From Burkholderia sp. IMCC1007 (GTDB lineage: Bacteria > Pseudomonadota > Gammaproteobacteria > Burkholderiales > Burkholderiaceae), in contig NZ_JAPVQY010000003.1 of NCBI RefSeq assembly GCF_027257875.1, forward strand, positions 1 through 64,000: a DNA stretch of 64,000 nucleotides, written 5' to 3'. Of this stretch, positions 63,103 to 64,000 are shown piece after piece. The position numbers were made by a program, and so were the translations under genes. Below the pieces are notes generated by a model that did not search any database, was not told the DNA's origin, and saw nothing but the letters and a program-made list of their open reading frames with translations. How positions within the stretch are numbered: the first letter of the stretch is position 1; the number at the start of each line of letters is the position of its first letter.

Positions 63103-63975
63103 ATGTCCAATAGCGAGCAGGCCAACGTCGATCTCATTACCGCCACCAAGGTGCGCGATCTGCTGACGCGCAACGGCATTCCGCCGCGCAGCCACAACAC
63201 GACGATCGCGAACGTGCTCGGCCTGAGTTTCTCGGTCGTCACGCGCAAGATGAAAGGCCTGATCCCGTGGAACCTGTCGCAGTTGCAGGACATCGCGACG
63301 CACTTCGGCGTGCCGCCCGCGATCCTGCTCGACGACAAGGGCACGCAGCCGGCCGCCGCCGAGATGATCGACGCGACGCTCGTGATCGAGTCGCGCCGCT
63401 TTCGCTGCCGCGCGGCGATCTCGTCGAAGGCCAGCAGCCAGATCGACACGGATTTCGTCGCGCTGCAGTCGGACGGCGAATGGATCGTCACCGAACGCCA
63501 GCACGCGCGCGAAGGCCGCACGTATCCGGTCGACGTCGTCGAGCTGCGCTCGAGCCAGCCGAACGTGTATGCGGCGCGCATCGCGGTGGTCGACGATTCG
63601 CAGGACGTCGCCGAAACCCTGTGCGAATACTTCGTCGAAAAAGGCGTGAACGCGATCCCGTACTATGACGGCGCATCGTTCCGCAAGGCGCTGGAGTTCG
63701 AGGATTTCGACGGCTACATCCTCGACTGGATGCTCGGCGACCAGACGGCCGGCGATCTCGTGCGCGGCATCCGCTCGAGCGAGAACGGCGGCGCGCCGAT
63801 CTTCCTGCTCACCGGCAAGATCTCGACCGGCGAAGCGAGCGAGGACGAGATCGCGCACATCGTGTCGCACTACAACGCGCGCTGCGAGGAAAAGCCCGTG
63901 CGCCTGCCGATCCTGTTCGCCGAAGTGGCGCGCGAACTGAAGATCGCGCTGCCGGCCGCCTCCGCGGCGAGCTGA
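63103..63975 (+). CDS. Response regulator with N-terminal helix-turn-helix and C-terminal receiver
   Basis: A 290-residue protein with reversed domain order. Residues 1-75 form a Cro/CI-like helix-turn-helix (RSHNTTIANVLGLSFSVVTR, then KMKGLIPWNLSQLQDIATHF). Next is a linker beta domain, then from about 160 a CheY-like receiver: IAVVDDSQDVAETLCEYFVE, phosphoacceptor Asp in YILDWMLGDQTAGD, and IFLLTGKIS with the Thr and Lys. The start is ATG 63103 with a weak GGGAGA box. No kinase is adjacent except the divergent hybrid kinase beyond a pseudogene region. Target genes are unknown. Confidence 0.85.
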   Translation: MSNSEQANVDLITATKVRDLLTRNGIPPRSHNTTIANVLGLSFSVVTRKMKGLIPWNLSQLQDIATHFGVPPAILLDDKGTQPAAAEMIDATLVIESRRFRCRAAISSKASSQIDTDFVALQSDGEWIVTERQHAREGRTYPVDVVELRSSQPNVYAARIAVVDDSQDVAETLCEYFVEKGVNAIPYYDGASFRKALEFEDFDGYILDWMLGDQTAGDLVRGIRSSENGGAPIFLLTGKISTGEASEDEIAHIVSHYNARCEEKPVRLPILFAEVARELKIALPAASAAS

Positions 63976-64000
63976 CGCCCCGACGAAAATCCACCATTAC

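Overview
The window is high-GC beta-proteobacterial DNA that reads as a Burkholderia replicon, most likely a secondary chromosome of a Burkholderia cepacia complex strain. This rests on codon use, a class D beta-lactamase, acdR-acdS, a DUF3422 gene and a fimbria/phosphorelay arrangement resembling the cable-pilus locus. The species cannot be fixed from the sequence alone.

Left third (1-23.4 kb): small metabolic and regulatory genes mixed with gene wreckage. It opens with the 5' end of a polyamine ABC transporter ATPase (minus strand), a nested-palindrome MITE-like repeat (707-893) and a cynR-like fragment. A LysR/DUF3422 divergent pair follows. Next is a three-gene formaldehyde-activating enzyme/aldo-keto reductase/aldehyde dehydrogenase operon that looks decayed: two genes lack ordinary start codons, the reductase has Cys in place of its catalytic Tyr, and the dehydrogenase is cut short by a GNAT-like gene module with a duplicated 3' end. 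Then come an OXA-type beta-lactamase overlapping an acyltransferase, a PmtA-like methyltransferase with a coupled 31-residue upstream ORF, poxB, a 16-unit 11-bp tandem repeat, an Lrp regulator divergent from a homodimeric 2-oxoacid dehydrogenase E1, a 5'-truncated wrbA, and the acdR-acdS pair for ACC deaminase.

Right two thirds (23.4-64 kb): essentially a surface and biofilm island. A nine-gene, mostly overlapping exopolysaccharide operon (priming transferase, OPX lipoprotein, LMW tyrosine phosphatase, BY-kinase, GT4, pyruvyl transferase, flippase, polymerase-like protein, O-acyltransferase) is followed by a two-partner secretion pair: a TpsB transporter and a 1000-residue GLUG-repeat adhesin without a toxin tip. 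Next are two back-to-back chaperone-usher operons. One is a CS1/cable-pilus-type (alpha) operon on the minus strand with three chaperone genes; the other is a FimACDH-like type 1 operon on the plus strand. Each has a strong hairpin directly after its major pilin gene. They are followed by a hybrid kinase / LuxR-type response regulator / hybrid kinase set (CblS/R/T-like), a small ORF, an AraC-type pseudogene, and an unusual HTH-then-receiver regulator.

Main integrative observation: a 14-bp dyad, TNGNAC-NN-GTNCNA, occurs upstream of the exopolysaccharide operon, the TPS operon, both fimbrial operons and one hybrid kinase. In three of these places a second, weaker copy lies exactly 32 bp away. 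This suggests one local DNA-binding regulator, plausibly the LuxR-type response regulator encoded here, controls the whole matrix/adhesin island.
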